A DNA stretch of 35,100 nucleotides from Pediococcus ethanolidurans. GTDB taxonomy: Bacteria; Bacillota; Bacilli; Lactobacillales; Lactobacillaceae. Under the pieces are notes generated by a model. That model was given only the letters and a program-made list of their open reading frames with translations. It made no database searches and was not told where the DNA came from. Below are positions 1-8,062 of the stretch, piece by piece. The stretch is from NCBI RefSeq assembly GCF_001437405.1, contig NZ_JQBY01000022.1, forward strand, positions 1 to 35,100, in the 5' to 3' direction. The first letter of the stretch is position 1. The number at the start of each line of letters is the position of its first letter. The position numbers were made by a program, and so were the translations under genes.

Positions 1-843
1 CATTATATTTCGATCTATGAATATTTCAGGAATAAAGAAATTCATTTAATTGCTTCTCCAAATACGGGTTACACAACTGATGGTGGGGCCGTAGCCTACG
101 ATCTCAAAACTCTTGGTAAAAAAAGTAGTGCGCCATATCAATTGGAAACTATTATGGGTGGCCAACAAAAAATTGTCATTCCGGCTTCAAGTAAAAAAAT
201 TGTGACTTTCCCAATTAAAATGCCCGCAACACCTTTCAAGGGTGTTTTGGATGGTGCCATTTATTTTCTCAATCCCAAAACTTCTCAGGCCACAACGACA
301 AACAAAAAGAATTTTACAATTAAGAGTCGGTTTGCCCTTGCACTAGGTGTAACTATTCACGAGGATACGAAAACAATTGTATCTCCCAAATTAACTTTAG
401 GAGCTATTACAACCGGAACCGACCAAGGCGATAAATTTAGTCCCGCTTTCAAGGCTCAGATAGTCAATAACCGGGCCGTTTTGGTTAAAAACCTACAAAT
501 AAAAAGTGCGGTTTCAAAAAACGGACGATCACTTTATAAAACGAATACCAAGAACTTAACCATGGCTGCCGATTCTAATTTTAATTATGCAATTACTACC
601 AACCATGCAGCCCTCAAGGCAGGAACTTATCATTTACATTTGGTTGCCAAAAGTGGTTCACAAAAATGGACTCTCAACCGTACTTTCACGGTTTCAAAAG
701 ATCAGGCAGCCAAGGCAAACAAACATGCCCACATCAAAAAGAGCTATACACTCTGGATTGTGTTAGCAGTTCTCCTAATTCTCTTGTTGCTAATTTTGGC
801 CTATTGGTTGGGAAGACGCGGTTCAAAAAAAGTACAAAAGTAA
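1..843 (+). CDS. WxL-interacting surface protein (DUF916/DUF3324), C-terminal part
   Basis: The frame is open from base 1, so this is the 3' end (about 280 codons) of a longer gene. The visible part is a beta-rich, Thr/Lys-rich extracellular segment ending in one hydrophobic helix (about residues 248-270, LWIVLAVLLILLLL core) and a short basic tail (GRRGSKK). That arrangement is typical of DUF916/DUF3324 proteins, which are usually encoded with WxL proteins and hold them at the cell surface of lactobacilli and enterococci. A TTG at 142 could serve as an internal start but has no need to, because the frame continues upstream. The WxL partners would lie before the window. The family call rests on architecture and sequence style; the stop codon and membrane anchor are seen directly. 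Confidence 0.75.
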   Translation, partial: HYISIYEYFRNKEIHLIASPNTGYTTDGGAVAYDLKTLGKKSSAPYQLETIMGGQQKIVIPASSKKIVTFPIKMPATPFKGVLDGAIYFLNPKTSQATTTNKKNFTIKSRFALALGVTIHEDTKTIVSPKLTLGAITTGTDQGDKFSPAFKAQIVNNRAVLVKNLQIKSAVSKNGRSLYKTNTKNLTMAADSNFNYAITTNHAALKAGTYHLHLVAKSGSQKWTLNRTFTVSKDQAAKANKHAHIKKSYTLWIVLAVLLILLLLILAYWLGRRGSKKVQK

Positions 844-875
844 CTCCTGATATTTATAACTAGCTAAATTAAAAA

Positions 876-915
876 AACGGTCAGAAAAATTTTTACATTT
901 TTCTGGCTGCTTTTT
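876..915. terminator. Bidirectional intrinsic terminator
   Basis: An 11-bp stem (880-890 with 897-907, one G-T wobble) has a six-base loop. It is flanked by an A-run on the left and a T-run on the right, so it can end transcripts from both sides. It sits between the convergent WxL-partner gene and the DUF951 gene. Confidence 0.8.
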
Positions 916-1099
916 AGTCTGTTGCTTTTTTCAAAATCTTTTTTAATTTTCGTTCAAACTCGCGCCGAGGTAGCATCACAATGTGGCCACAGTTTAAACA
1001 TTTAATTTTAATGTCCATCCCCATTCGAATGACCTTCCATTCGTTGGCCTGACAGGCATGCGGTTTTTTCATTTCAACAATGTCATTTAGATCATACAT
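914..1099 (-). CDS. DUF951 small protein (YyzM-like)
   Basis: A 61-residue basic protein with C16 and a CLNC pair (C34, C37), consistent with a small metal- or nucleic-acid-binding fold. The pattern YDLNDIVEMKKPHAC...W.V.R.G.DIK.KC..CG matches DUF951, which in Firmicutes is commonly encoded beside parB. A clear GGGAGG ribosome binding site lies 8 bases before the ATG. It is the last gene of the rsmG-parB-DUF951 operon, 40 bases after parB. The molecular function of the family is not known to me. Confidence 0.85.
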   Translation of the reverse strand: MYDLNDIVEMKKPHACQANEWKVIRMGMDIKIKCLNCGHIVMLPRREFERKLKKILKKATD

Positions 1100-1139
1100 T
1101 TAGTTTTTCCTCCCAATTCACACTCACCAAGCTGAATAT

Positions 1140-2003
1140 TTAATCCAGCGAAATGTTTAACAAACTCAGAATACGGCTTAAATCGTCATTCGACATGTAG
1201 TTAATCTCGATTTTTCCGCCCTTTTCTTTTTGATCAATAATTGCTTTGGTACCGAATCTTTCCTGTAATTGTTCCTCAATTGCCCGAACATAGCGTGATT
1301 CTTTTCGTGCTTTCACAACCAATTTGTCTTTTTGTGGTTGTTGCATATTCAAACGATTTACTAAGTTTTCCAGCTGCCGAACCGTTAAATGCTCACTTAC
1401 CACTCGTTTGGCCAATGGAATTAGTTTATGCCGATTCTTTAATGCAAGCAATGTTCTTGCCTGACCCATTGAGAGTTCTCCCGCCTGCAGCATGTTCTTA
1501 ATTGTTTGCGGCAAACGTAATAACCGTAAGTAATTGGCAATATACGGACGACTTTTACCTAACTTCTCTGAAACTTGAGCCTGCGTAAAATTCAATTTTG
1601 CCATTAAAGAATCATAGGCCTGTGCTTCTTCTAAGGGTGTTAAGTCCTCACGTTGCAAGTTCTCAATGACGGCAGCTTCCATTGTCTCAGCGTCACTTAA
1701 TTGACTAATGAGTGCCGGAATTGTATGTAATCCAGCCATCTTTGCGGCCCGAAAACGACGTTCGCCAGCAATTAACTCATAATAATGCGCCGATGCCGTT
1801 TGTTTGCGTACAATAATCGGTTGAAAAACGCCTGATTCTTGAATCGAATTGGCAAGCTCTCGCAAAGCTTTGGAGTCAAAATTATGCCGTGGTTGGTATG
1901 GGTTAGGATGAATATCTTTCAAGTTAATTTCAACAACCTGTTTGGTGTCTTCATCTTTTAATAATTTTTCTGCACCTAGTGAAGTTTTTGGTTTACTTGT
2001 CAT
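1140..2003 (-). CDS. parB: Chromosome partitioning protein ParB (Spo0J type)
   Basis: A 287-residue centromere-binding CTPase of the ParB/Spo0J family. It carries the CTP-binding box GERRFRA (residues 80-86), the ENLQRED box (114-120), a helix-turn-helix around 143-165 ([17 protein letters not shown], the Spo0J rather than the Noc version) and a C-terminal dimerisation domain ([13 protein letters not shown]). I chose the ATG at 2003 because AGGGAG lies 9 bases upstream; a GTG at 2024 has no ribosome binding site. The gene overlaps the rsmG stop by 11 bases. Spo0J proteins normally begin with a short motif like GLGKGINALF that stimulates ParA. Here the N-terminus reads [13 protein letters not shown] and no parA is present in this operon. 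The ParB assignment is firm; loss of ParA coupling is inference. Confidence 0.93.
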   Translation of the reverse strand: MTSKPKTSLGAEKLLKDEDTKQVVEINLKDIHPNPYQPRHNFDSKALRELANSIQESGVFQPIIVRKQTASAHYYELIAGERRFRAAKMAGLHTIPALISQLSDAETMEAAVIENLQREDLTPLEEAQAYDSLMAKLNFTQAQVSEKLGKSRPYIANYLRLLRLPQTIKNMLQAGELSMGQARTLLALKNRHKLIPLAKRVVSEHLTVRQLENLVNRLNMQQPQKDKLVVKARKESRYVRAIEEQLQERFGTKAIIDQKEKGGKIEINYMSNDDLSRILSLLNISLD

Positions 2004-2751
2004 GCTTGGTTGCTCCCTTTTCACTACTTACAATTGGTTCCTTGTTAGGTGTGCCTGGTTTTCGTGGATACTTTTTTGGTGTCTTGCGAATTTTTTCAAT
2101 CCAAACCAAATGCCGTTCATCATTGGAAATTGGTAAAGCTAATTGTTCATCTTTAATGAGTTTTCCGCCTAACACTTGAATTGCTTTGTCTGCATCTTGA
2201 ACTTCGTCTTCAGTATGGCTTGCTTTCAACGCCAAAAATTGGCCACCAATTTTAGTAAGTGGCAAACATAACTCAGTAAGCACTGAAAGACGTGCAACTG
2301 CCCGCGCAGTAACCAAATCAAACGATTCTCGATAGGGCAATTTAGCCCTAGCAAAAGTTTCGGCACGATCATGGCAAAGTGTTACATCAGAAAGTTCCAA
2401 TTTTTCTACCAAATTGTGTAAAAAAGTGATGCGTTTGTTCAATGAGTCGACAATGGTCACTTTCAATTGTGGAAAAACAATTTTCAAAGGAATCGAAGGA
2501 AACCCAGCCCCTGCCCCAACGTCGCAAAGAGTTATTGGTTGTTGAAACAGTTCTGGATTCTGCACTCCTGGTAATAATGAATCATAAAAATGCTTTAAGT
2601 AAACTTCTTGTTTATCCGTAATTGCAGTCAAATTTACATGTTCATTAATTGTGATTAAATATTCATAATATGTATTGAATTGTTGCATTTGTTTCTCAGT
2701 TAGCTTAATGCCATGAGCAGCAAGTGTTTGCTGAAATGTCTCTGGGTTCAT
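1993..2751 (-). CDS. rsmG: 16S rRNA (guanine527-N7)-methyltransferase RsmG
   Basis: A 252-residue SAM-dependent methyltransferase that modifies G527 in the 530 loop of 16S rRNA. The SAM-binding motif DVGAGAGFP is at residues 77-85, followed by a VDS acidic strand end near 101-103 and the conserved TARAVARL segment around 148-155. The family's basic end [15 protein letters not shown] is present, followed by a non-conserved tail of about a dozen residues that overlaps parB. The ATG has GGAGG 6 bases upstream and a good promoter lies just before it (2790-2818), so this is the first gene of the operon. The rsmG-parB order is typical of the origin-proximal region of Firmicutes. Confidence 0.96.
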   Translation of the reverse strand: MNPETFQQTLAAHGIKLTEKQMQQFNTYYEYLITINEHVNLTAITDKQEVYLKHFYDSLLPGVQNPELFQQPITLCDVGAGAGFPSIPLKIVFPQLKVTIVDSLNKRITFLHNLVEKLELSDVTLCHDRAETFARAKLPYRESFDLVTARAVARLSVLTELCLPLTKIGGQFLALKASHTEDEVQDADKAIQVLGGKLIKDEQLALPISNDERHLVWIEKIRKTPKKYPRKPGTPNKEPIVSSEKGATKHDK

Positions 2752-2789
2752 GTAATTCCTCCATTGTGAAACAAAAAGTGTTCCACATC

Positions 2790-2818
2790 ATTATAAACGA
2801 TTATCGAAAAGGGAACAA
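2790..2818 (-). promoter_or_regulatory. Promoter of rsmG-parB-DUF951
   Basis: On the minus strand TTGTTC (2813-2818) and TATAAT (2790-2795) are separated by exactly 17 bases, about 40 bases before the rsmG start. Confidence 0.75.
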
Positions 2819-2920
2819 GACAGTACTATCCATCTCTTGTGACGAATGCTTATTATACCAGTTTTTTCGTTAGTTATTGTAGACATTTTTTCAATTACAA
2901 GGTCATCAAATTAGTGAACA

Positions 2921-2972
2921 TACAAAAAAGCATTTTCAAAGCAAACTTACGTATCACTTTGAAAGTGCTTTT
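2921..2972 (-). terminator. Intrinsic terminator upstream of rsmG
   Basis: A 16-bp stem (2926-2941 with 2957-2972, one G-T wobble) has a 15-base loop and is followed on the minus strand by six T residues. It would stop minus-strand transcripts coming from the structured element at 3012-3210 or from the GH25 operon before they reach the rsmG promoter. Confidence 0.7.
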
Positions 2973-3011
2973 AGTTAAAAATTTAAAAGTTGAAAATATC
3001 AAAATTATTGT

Positions 3012-3210
3012 ATCAGTGCATTGGTTACAAAGATTAGACTTAGTCTGGAAGCAAATGGGCTCAGTAGTGACATTTATCTTAGCGGGTTTTGCTTAGATAA
3101 ATGCCGAGCTTAGAGACGTGTATTTCGGCTCTAAGTCGTGCCCACTACGTTCCAGCCCAAATTTGCTGGAAGACGGCAATTTAATCTAATTTTGTTACCA
3201 TGAACACTTT
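3012..3210. other. Long imperfect palindrome; candidate structured RNA or MITE-like repeat
   Basis: About 200 non-coding bases that fold back on themselves. The outer arms pair over about 25 bases (3014-3036 with 3182-3208), a middle stem pairs 3043-3061 with 3154-3174, and GTAGTG (3064-3069) pairs with CACTAC (3143-3148). Inside are two further hairpins: 3071-3083 with 3091-3103 (13 bp, one mismatch) and 3109-3115 with 3129-3135 (7 bp). No open frame uses the region convincingly. It may be a small structured RNA ended by the terminator at 2921-2972, or a dispersed palindromic repeat. I could not tie it to a named RNA family. Confidence 0.55.
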
Positions 3211-3269
3211 TGTATCAGGCAATTAGATACATTTTTGTACTTTCAATCTTTAGTTAAAAATCAATTGTT

Positions 3270-3959
3270 TTAATTCAAAGTATCTTTTGCAATTTTGGCA
3301 GTTGTTTCCGCGCTATTGCCGCTAACTTGGGTAACCTTAGTACTTTGTTGCCAACTAATCTGATTAACTGGTTTTTGTTGACTACCATTGTAAATAACGA
3401 TGTTACCACGCGTTACTTTTTTAGTTGTGACTTGATTAGTCTTTAAAGATTTTTGAACTTTATTTGCGACTGCTGTCACTGTTTTATTTGTTTGCTTAAC
3501 TGATGACGTTGTCAGTTGATCCGTGTTAGCAACTGTGGTCACATTCCAGCCGTTTTTTTGCCACTGTACGTATACGTGGCCCATAACTCCCTGTCGAGTA
3601 GCAGTTGTGCCATCCGAAAGCTTAAGTTTTGTCCCATTTGTTTCGGTCACATTTTCATCGGTGGCAAAACTTGTTTTTGCCTGCGTGCTTGTTTGATACT
3701 TATGCTGTTTGTATGTCGCAGTCGTTGTATTGTTCGTCCCATTTGTATAAGTGACCTGTCCGCTAGTACTATTTCCTGTCACGGACTTAGCCTCAGTGGT
3801 GGTGCCATCAACTTTTTCTGGTGCACTTAGCCCTTTACTGGCAGGCGTCGTAACCGCGTGAACAGTCATCGTGTTGCTTTTTGCGCCACCCAAAGAAAGT
3901 AAACTAAGACCTAATATCAAACTGCATCCCATTAACATTAAACGTTTTTGCTTTTTCAT
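3270..3959 (-). CDS. Secreted protein of unknown function, co-transcribed with the GH25 gene
   Basis: A 229-residue protein with a signal peptide (basic KKQKR start, hydrophobic core to about residue 26, likely cleavage after VHA near residue 35). The mature part is rich in Thr, Asn, Gln and Lys. The ATG at 3959 is preferred because AAGGAAGG lies 7 bases upstream; a GTG at 3980 would overlap the previous gene and has no such site. It follows the GH25 muramidase by 13 bases and was probably transcribed with it. An LMGC sequence early in the signal peptide is not a good lipobox, so a released or wall-associated protein is more likely than a lipoprotein. I do not recognise a domain. Confidence 0.8.
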   Translation of the reverse strand: MKKQKRLMLMGCSLILGLSLLSLGGAKSNTMTVHAVTTPASKGLSAPEKVDGTTTEAKSVTGNSTSGQVTYTNGTNNTTTATYKQHKYQTSTQAKTSFATDENVTETNGTKLKLSDGTTATRQGVMGHVYVQWQKNGWNVTTVANTDQLTTSSVKQTNKTVTAVANKVQKSLKTNQVTTKKVTRGNIVIYNGSQQKPVNQISWQQSTKVTQVSGNSAETTAKIAKDTLN

Positions 3960-3972
3960 ATTTTTGCCTTCC

Positions 3973-5340
3973 TTACTCACTTGTCACAACATTTTTATTA
4001 ATATAACCAACCCATGTATTTCCGCTGTACAAAGAATAATAAACATTTCCGTTTGGATGGTTATAGTAGCACTTCACAGTATACGTTTTACCGTAATAAT
4101 TATTAGTGCTGCCAAGTTTTTTGGTAAACGAAAGATTTTTCCAAATTGTTTGATTTTTCTTAGTAATTTTAACCGTTTTGTTCGTTGTAATTGCTTGCAA
4201 AGTTGCATTGGCATTTACGTAACCAAACCAAGTATTTCCCTTGTAAAGTGAATAGTATGCTTGTCCATTTCCACGGAAATATTGATACTTAATTGTATAC
4301 TGCTTATTCATATAGTTCTTTGTATAATGTTTAACCTTAGCCCATAAGAAATTATTCCAAACATCATAGGTAGATTTATGAATAGTAGCCGTGTGTTTAT
4401 AAGAATGCGCCGTCATCACGGACATTGCATTGGCATTCACATAACCTACCCATTGGTTGTTTTTATTATATAAGGACAAATATTTACTGCCGTTATAGTG
4501 CTTATAATAATATTTTGCGTAATAAGTTCTGCCACTAGTTCCTGTGGTTCCATTTTTAGAAGTGAACATTAAATTTTTCCAAATCGTATAGCCCGGCTTA
4601 GCACTGTTTTCAGTTACATATTTTTTATAACTGATTGCTTTTGAAGACAAAAACCAACTGGTATTTTCATTGTATTTCAAACTAGCATCAACGTACTCCG
4701 CAATTGGTGAACTGTACCAATCGTCTGTGTATTGCCAGAGGACATGCGTAATTCCCGTGGGTTGAATTGACGTGTAATCCGCCAACCAATAACCGTTATA
4801 GCTCTTCATAGCAGATGCTGCATAAGTTTGGGCAAAACTATTGTATGAGTAAAACAAAATTCGTTTATTTGGTGATAAACTATGTAATTCTGTATACCAG
4901 GCTTTAGTTGCCGAATTTGTGGTACCACTAGTCACTGTTTGTTCCTCATAATCGTTCACGTAAAAACTAGCATTGGGTGCTCGTGTATATAAATCCTTTG
5001 CTTCTTGTTTAGCATCTGATGTACTTATGTACTGACTGAAAGAATAAACACCATATTTCAAACCATATTGGGCACATAAAGCAGCATTATGGGCAAAATA
5101 TTTATCTTTATAATCACTTCCGTATTGCACTCGCAAAATTATAAATGGTTCTACTTTGGCCAAGTTCTTAACCTGAGTAGCGGTCAGTTTTCCTTGCCAT
5201 TCTGATAAATCAGGCACTTGCGAGTTCAACGATGCCGCTTGTGCTTGCTTGTTTGCAACTATCGTAAATGCAAACATGACAAGCAATCCGATAAGTAGCC
5301 TCAAACTCCAAACTCGCGGATGCGTATGTAATTGTTCCAT
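3973..5340 (-). CDS. Secreted GH25 muramidase with three C-terminal repeats
   Basis: A 455-residue glycoside hydrolase family 25 (lysozyme-type) enzyme that would cleave the MurNAc-GlcNAc bond of peptidoglycan outside the cell. A signal peptide covers residues 1-36 (cleavage near AQAA). The catalytic domain spans about 40-230 with DLSEWQ (D44), the active-site D-x-E in NDYEEQ (D130, E132) and WQYTD (202-206). The rest is three repeats of about 75 residues, each with an IWKNL-like or VWNNF element, Tyr-rich strands and a closing W(V/F)GYVNANA, resembling SH3/GW-type wall-binding modules. AAAGGAAG precedes the ATG. It is the first gene of a two-gene unit and may be an autolysin; a prophage origin is unlikely because no phage genes are nearby. 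Confidence 0.88.
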   Translation of the reverse strand: MEQLHTHPRVWSLRLLIGLLVMFAFTIVANKQAQAASLNSQVPDLSEWQGKLTATQVKNLAKVEPFIILRVQYGSDYKDKYFAHNAALCAQYGLKYGVYSFSQYISTSDAKQEAKDLYTRAPNASFYVNDYEEQTVTSGTTNSATKAWYTELHSLSPNKRILFYSYNSFAQTYAASAMKSYNGYWLADYTSIQPTGITHVLWQYTDDWYSSPIAEYVDASLKYNENTSWFLSSKAISYKKYVTENSAKPGYTIWKNLMFTSKNGTTGTSGRTYYAKYYYKHYNGSKYLSLYNKNNQWVGYVNANAMSVMTAHSYKHTATIHKSTYDVWNNFLWAKVKHYTKNYMNKQYTIKYQYFRGNGQAYYSLYKGNTWFGYVNANATLQAITTNKTVKITKKNQTIWKNLSFTKKLGSTNNYYGKTYTVKCYYNHPNGNVYYSLYSGNTWVGYINKNVVTSE

Positions 5341-5693
5341 ATTTAAAACTTCCTTTCATAAAAATCCGAGATAGATGGCAAAGTATTGAATATATTTCCA
5401 AAACAGAATTGCTGTAAGCATCCTTTACTCACAACCCGGTTTCGTGCCTTAAACTTTAAAAAATCCCTAATAATTTCGCAATTATTAGGGATTATATTGT
5501 TATATTCAATTGCCTTAATCTATTTAAATCCCCAAATGGTTCACGAGAAAATTCCCCGTACAGATAACGATACCACGAAAATCTTAAATGAAGATTAAAA
5601 TAATCGGATTCAGTACAATTTTTTATCATTTATTAAATAAGTTTAACCATTTGTTTAGATCTAGCTTATATTTCTAGCAATGTGCTATAAGTT
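5341..5693. other. Intergenic region between adh and the GH25 gene
   Basis: These 353 AT-rich bases hold the GH25 ribosome binding site and the terminator at 5453-5493. No convincing promoter hexamer pair was found for the GH25 gene. A 70-codon plus-strand frame runs through the terminator hairpin and is not credible as a gene. Confidence 0.6.
5453..5493 (-). terminator. Intrinsic terminator downstream of adh
   Basis: A perfect 14-bp stem (5462-5475 with 5480-5493) has a four-base loop and is followed on the minus strand by a T-run. It lies about 200 bases after the alcohol dehydrogenase stop and separates it from the GH25 unit. Confidence 0.75.
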
Positions 5694-6815
5694 TTAGGCT
5701 TGAGGTTGATAAGTTTCATCCATTACAAGAATTGGTTTAATTGTTTTGCCACTAATTGAATCCGCGTTGGCCTGATTGATATCTTCAAATTTGTAGAATT
5801 TCTCAGTTTTATCAAAGTCAAACATGCCTTGACGATAGAATTCAATTAAACGAGGGACATCAATTTGAGGAATTGAATCACCCATATTTACACCAATTAC
5901 CGCTTTATCATCAACACAAAGATCATTCCAAGTATCGACATCAATATGATGTGGTGTTACAGCTATACATGCTGACACACCACCTTGAGCAAGTGCCTTA
6001 ATTGAAGACTCCATCACGCTAGCTACGCCAGTTGTATCAACCGCAAAGTTAACACCTTGACCCTTAGTTAGCTTTTTAATTGCGGCAACCGCATCTTCAT
6101 TTTGACTATTTATGGTTTGTGTAGCTCCCAACTCTTTGGCTAGTTTTAGACGTTCGTCATTAATATCAACCGCAATGACTCGTGTGCAGCCAGAAATTTT
6201 GCCGGCCATCATTGCTGCTAGGCCAACGGCACCTGTTCCAAAGACCGCAATTGTTTGACCAGGACGTGGTTTCAAAGTATTTAAGACTGTGCCACTGCCT
6301 GTCACATAACCACAACCAAGTGGTCCTAATTTGCGTAAATCTAAATCTTTAGGAACTTTAACAGCGTTGCGTTCCCGAACAATTGTCGTCGTTGCAAATG
6401 AAGATTGATCAAACATATCACAAACATCGTGACCGTTCTCAGTAAAATGTGTGCTTCCATCAGGACGAACACCGGAAAGATTATTTTGTGCATAATGCAA
6501 ACACTGGGTCGGAACACCTTTCAAGCAATTCTCACAGTTACCACAAGCATAGAAGGAAAGGACAACATGATCTCCTGGTACAAAGTTTTGTACGTGTGAC
6601 CCAACTTTTTCAACAATTCCAGATCCTTCATGGCCTAGAACGATTGGATAACCAATGGTGGCATCGCCTTTTCTCAACGCTTCATCAGAATGACAAATTC
6701 CGGTGGCCACTATTTTAACCTGTAGATCATCTGGTTGCATTGCCGCCAGTTCAACATCATCCTTAATTTCAAAATCAGCACCTTTTTCACTAACTACGGC
6801 TGCTTTGACTTTCAT
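5694..6815 (-). CDS. Zinc-dependent aryl-alcohol dehydrogenase-like (MDR family)
   Basis: A 373-residue medium-chain alcohol dehydrogenase that would interconvert alcohols and aldehydes with NAD. Catalytic zinc ligands are C41 (GICHSD), H62 (GHEGSG) and C168 (GPLGCG). The structural zinc site is C91, C94, C97 and C105. The Rossmann motif GTGAVG (193-198) and D217 at the end of the second strand favour NAD over NADP. The GPLGCGYVTGSGTVLN stretch resembles benzyl/aryl-alcohol dehydrogenases, so an aromatic or branched alcohol is a reasonable substrate guess. It is monocistronic, with its own promoter, a cre-like box and a terminator. GGAGGG lies about 6 bases before the ATG. Confidence 0.9.
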   Translation of the reverse strand: MKVKAAVVSEKGADFEIKDDVELAAMQPDDLQVKIVATGICHSDEALRKGDATIGYPIVLGHEGSGIVEKVGSHVQNFVPGDHVVLSFYACGNCENCLKGVPTQCLHYAQNNLSGVRPDGSTHFTENGHDVCDMFDQSSFATTTIVRERNAVKVPKDLDLRKLGPLGCGYVTGSGTVLNTLKPRPGQTIAVFGTGAVGLAAMMAGKISGCTRVIAVDINDERLKLAKELGATQTINSQNEDAVAAIKKLTKGQGVNFAVDTTGVASVMESSIKALAQGGVSACIAVTPHHIDVDTWNDLCVDDKAVIGVNMGDSIPQIDVPRLIEFYRQGMFDFDKTEKFYKFEDINQANADSISGKTIKPILVMDETYQPQA

Positions 6816-6833
6816 AAAAACACCCTCCTAAAA

Positions 6834-6848
6834 ATGTAATCGCTTAAT
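6834..6848 (-). promoter_or_regulatory. Probable cre (CcpA) box in the adh leader
   Basis: Read on the minus strand as ATGTAATCGCTTAAT it fits WTGNAANCGNWNNCA except at the last two bases. It lies downstream of the predicted start of transcription, a position that allows repression by blocking elongation. Confidence 0.5.
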
Positions 6849-6856
6849 ACGCCTTC

Positions 6857-6885
6857 GTTATAACAGCTTGTGAAAATAAATGCAA
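6857..6885 (-). promoter_or_regulatory. Promoter of adh
   Basis: TTGCAT (6880-6885) and TATAAC (6857-6862) on the minus strand are 17 bases apart, about 40 bases before the start codon. Confidence 0.65.
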
Positions 6886-6892
6886 TTGGTAA

Positions 6893-6928
6893 TGAAAAAA
6901 GACATGCCTTCATCAGGGCACATCTTTT
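6893..6928 (-). terminator. Intrinsic terminator of the lac cluster regulator
   Basis: A 12-bp stem (6897-6908 with 6917-6928) pairs fully only in the minus-strand RNA, where two positions become G-U wobbles. It ends in a T-run and lies just after the LacI-family gene. Confidence 0.7.
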
Positions 6929-6940
6929 ACAAATTAATAT

Positions 6941-7933
6941 TTATAAACTACTGTCTCTATAAACAACATTTGTACTAATAACAATTCGTTCAGGTACCTC
7001 TTTCAATATGCTGTCATTCAGAAGCTCTTTCAACATGCTAACACCCCGCTTACCCATCTGATCCGTATAAACTCGCACAGAGCTTAATGCCGGATAAGCG
7101 AATTCAGCGGTTGGTGAATCATTAAAACTAACAATACTAATTTGATTTGGAACATTAATTTTGGCTTCTCGTAATCCTTTAAGAACGCCAACTGCCATAG
7201 TATCACTAGCCACAAATAAAGCATTGGGCACGTCTTTGTTCTTTTGACTGAGCATATATTTTACTACCTCATACCCTCCGTCTGGTGTAATTGGTCCAGA
7301 ATAAACGTAATCAGGGTCATATAAATTTTTATTTCTTAAAAAATCACGAAAAATCTTCAATCTATTATCATAGATCTTTTCTTTATCATCACTAGTTCGT
7401 CCATTACCAATAAAAATCCCAATTTTAGTTAATTTTTTTTCAATAAAGCGCCTTAATAAATTTTCCATTGAAGTTGCCGCATCCGTCACTACACAGCTAA
7501 CCGTTTGTGGTAAGGTATCTTGTCCAATAATAATCAAATTAGAATTGATACTCTTTAGTTCTTGAATTTGTTCCGAACTAAAACGGCCAATTGCAATCAC
7601 ACCTTTCATTCGGCGTGCTAAGTTCCAATCACTGTCTACAAATAACCGGACTGATTTTAGCCCGCTTTCTAATAACGCTTTTTCTGTTCCAAGTCTGATC
7701 GCCATGTAATACGAATCATGTAATTCTTGTTCTTCCGTATACCATTCGATTACTGCTATTTGTTGATCATCATTTTTATGTTTATACTTTGTGTAATTAA
7801 GTTCCTCGGCAACCTGAAAAACCTTTTTTCGTGTCTCCTCGGTGACAGACAAAGTATCATCATAATTTAAAACTCGAGATACCGTGGAAATGGATACCTT
7901 AGCCTTAGAAGCGATTTCTTTAATATTTGCCAC
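6941..7933 (-). CDS. LacI/GalR-family transcriptional regulator
   Basis: A 330-residue sugar-responsive repressor. The N-terminal helix-turn-helix and hinge (residues 2-50, IKEIASKAKVSISTVSRVLN) are textbook LacI family, followed by a periplasmic-binding-protein-like effector domain with FVASDTMAVGVLKGL and SIVSFNDSP motifs. AGGGGGAA lies 8 bases before the ATG. It follows lacG on the same strand after 129 bases without a strong terminator, so it may be read through from the lac genes as well as from its own promoter. Its likely targets are the lacE and lacF promoters. Known lactose operons in relatives often use a LacT antiterminator or a DeoR-type LacR instead, so this arrangement is less usual. 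Confidence 0.88.
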   Translation of the reverse strand: MANIKEIASKAKVSISTVSRVLNYDDTLSVTEETRKKVFQVAEELNYTKYKHKNDDQQIAVIEWYTEEQELHDSYYMAIRLGTEKALLESGLKSVRLFVDSDWNLARRMKGVIAIGRFSSEQIQELKSINSNLIIIGQDTLPQTVSCVVTDAATSMENLLRRFIEKKLTKIGIFIGNGRTSDDKEKIYDNRLKIFRDFLRNKNLYDPDYVYSGPITPDGGYEVVKYMLSQKNKDVPNALFVASDTMAVGVLKGLREAKINVPNQISIVSFNDSPTAEFAYPALSSVRVYTDQMGKRGVSMLKELLNDSILKEVPERIVISTNVVYRDSSL

Positions 7934-8062
7934 TGGAAGTTCCCCCTGTTTTTATTTACTCTCGTTATTTTAAGCTTTACCTTGAAATAAATAAAGCCAA
8001 TCAATCAAATTTACAGTTTAATAGTTCATTTGACTAATTGACATCACTTTATTATTCAAATT

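Noticed and set aside
2766-2773. GTGAAACA resembling half of a parS site near rsmG
   Set aside because: The other half does not match TGTTTCAC, so it is not a palindromic parS site.
2839-3096. 85-codon plus-strand open frame
   Set aside because: It runs into the palindromic element, crosses the terminator stem at 2926-2972, has no ribosome binding site and no recognisable protein character.
3921-3935. Possible lipobox (LMGC) in the small secreted protein
   Set aside because: It precedes most of the hydrophobic core and has Met at the second position. A type I signal peptide cut after VHA fits better.
5579-5595. Small 6-bp hairpin AATCTT/AAGATT between adh and the GH25 gene
   Set aside because: Too short and AT-rich, without a T-run on the useful strand. 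The 14-bp stem at 5462-5493 is the credible terminator.
5386-5598. 70-codon plus-strand open frame with a hydrophobic middle
   Set aside because: It spans the perfect terminator hairpin at 5462-5493 and lacks a ribosome binding site.
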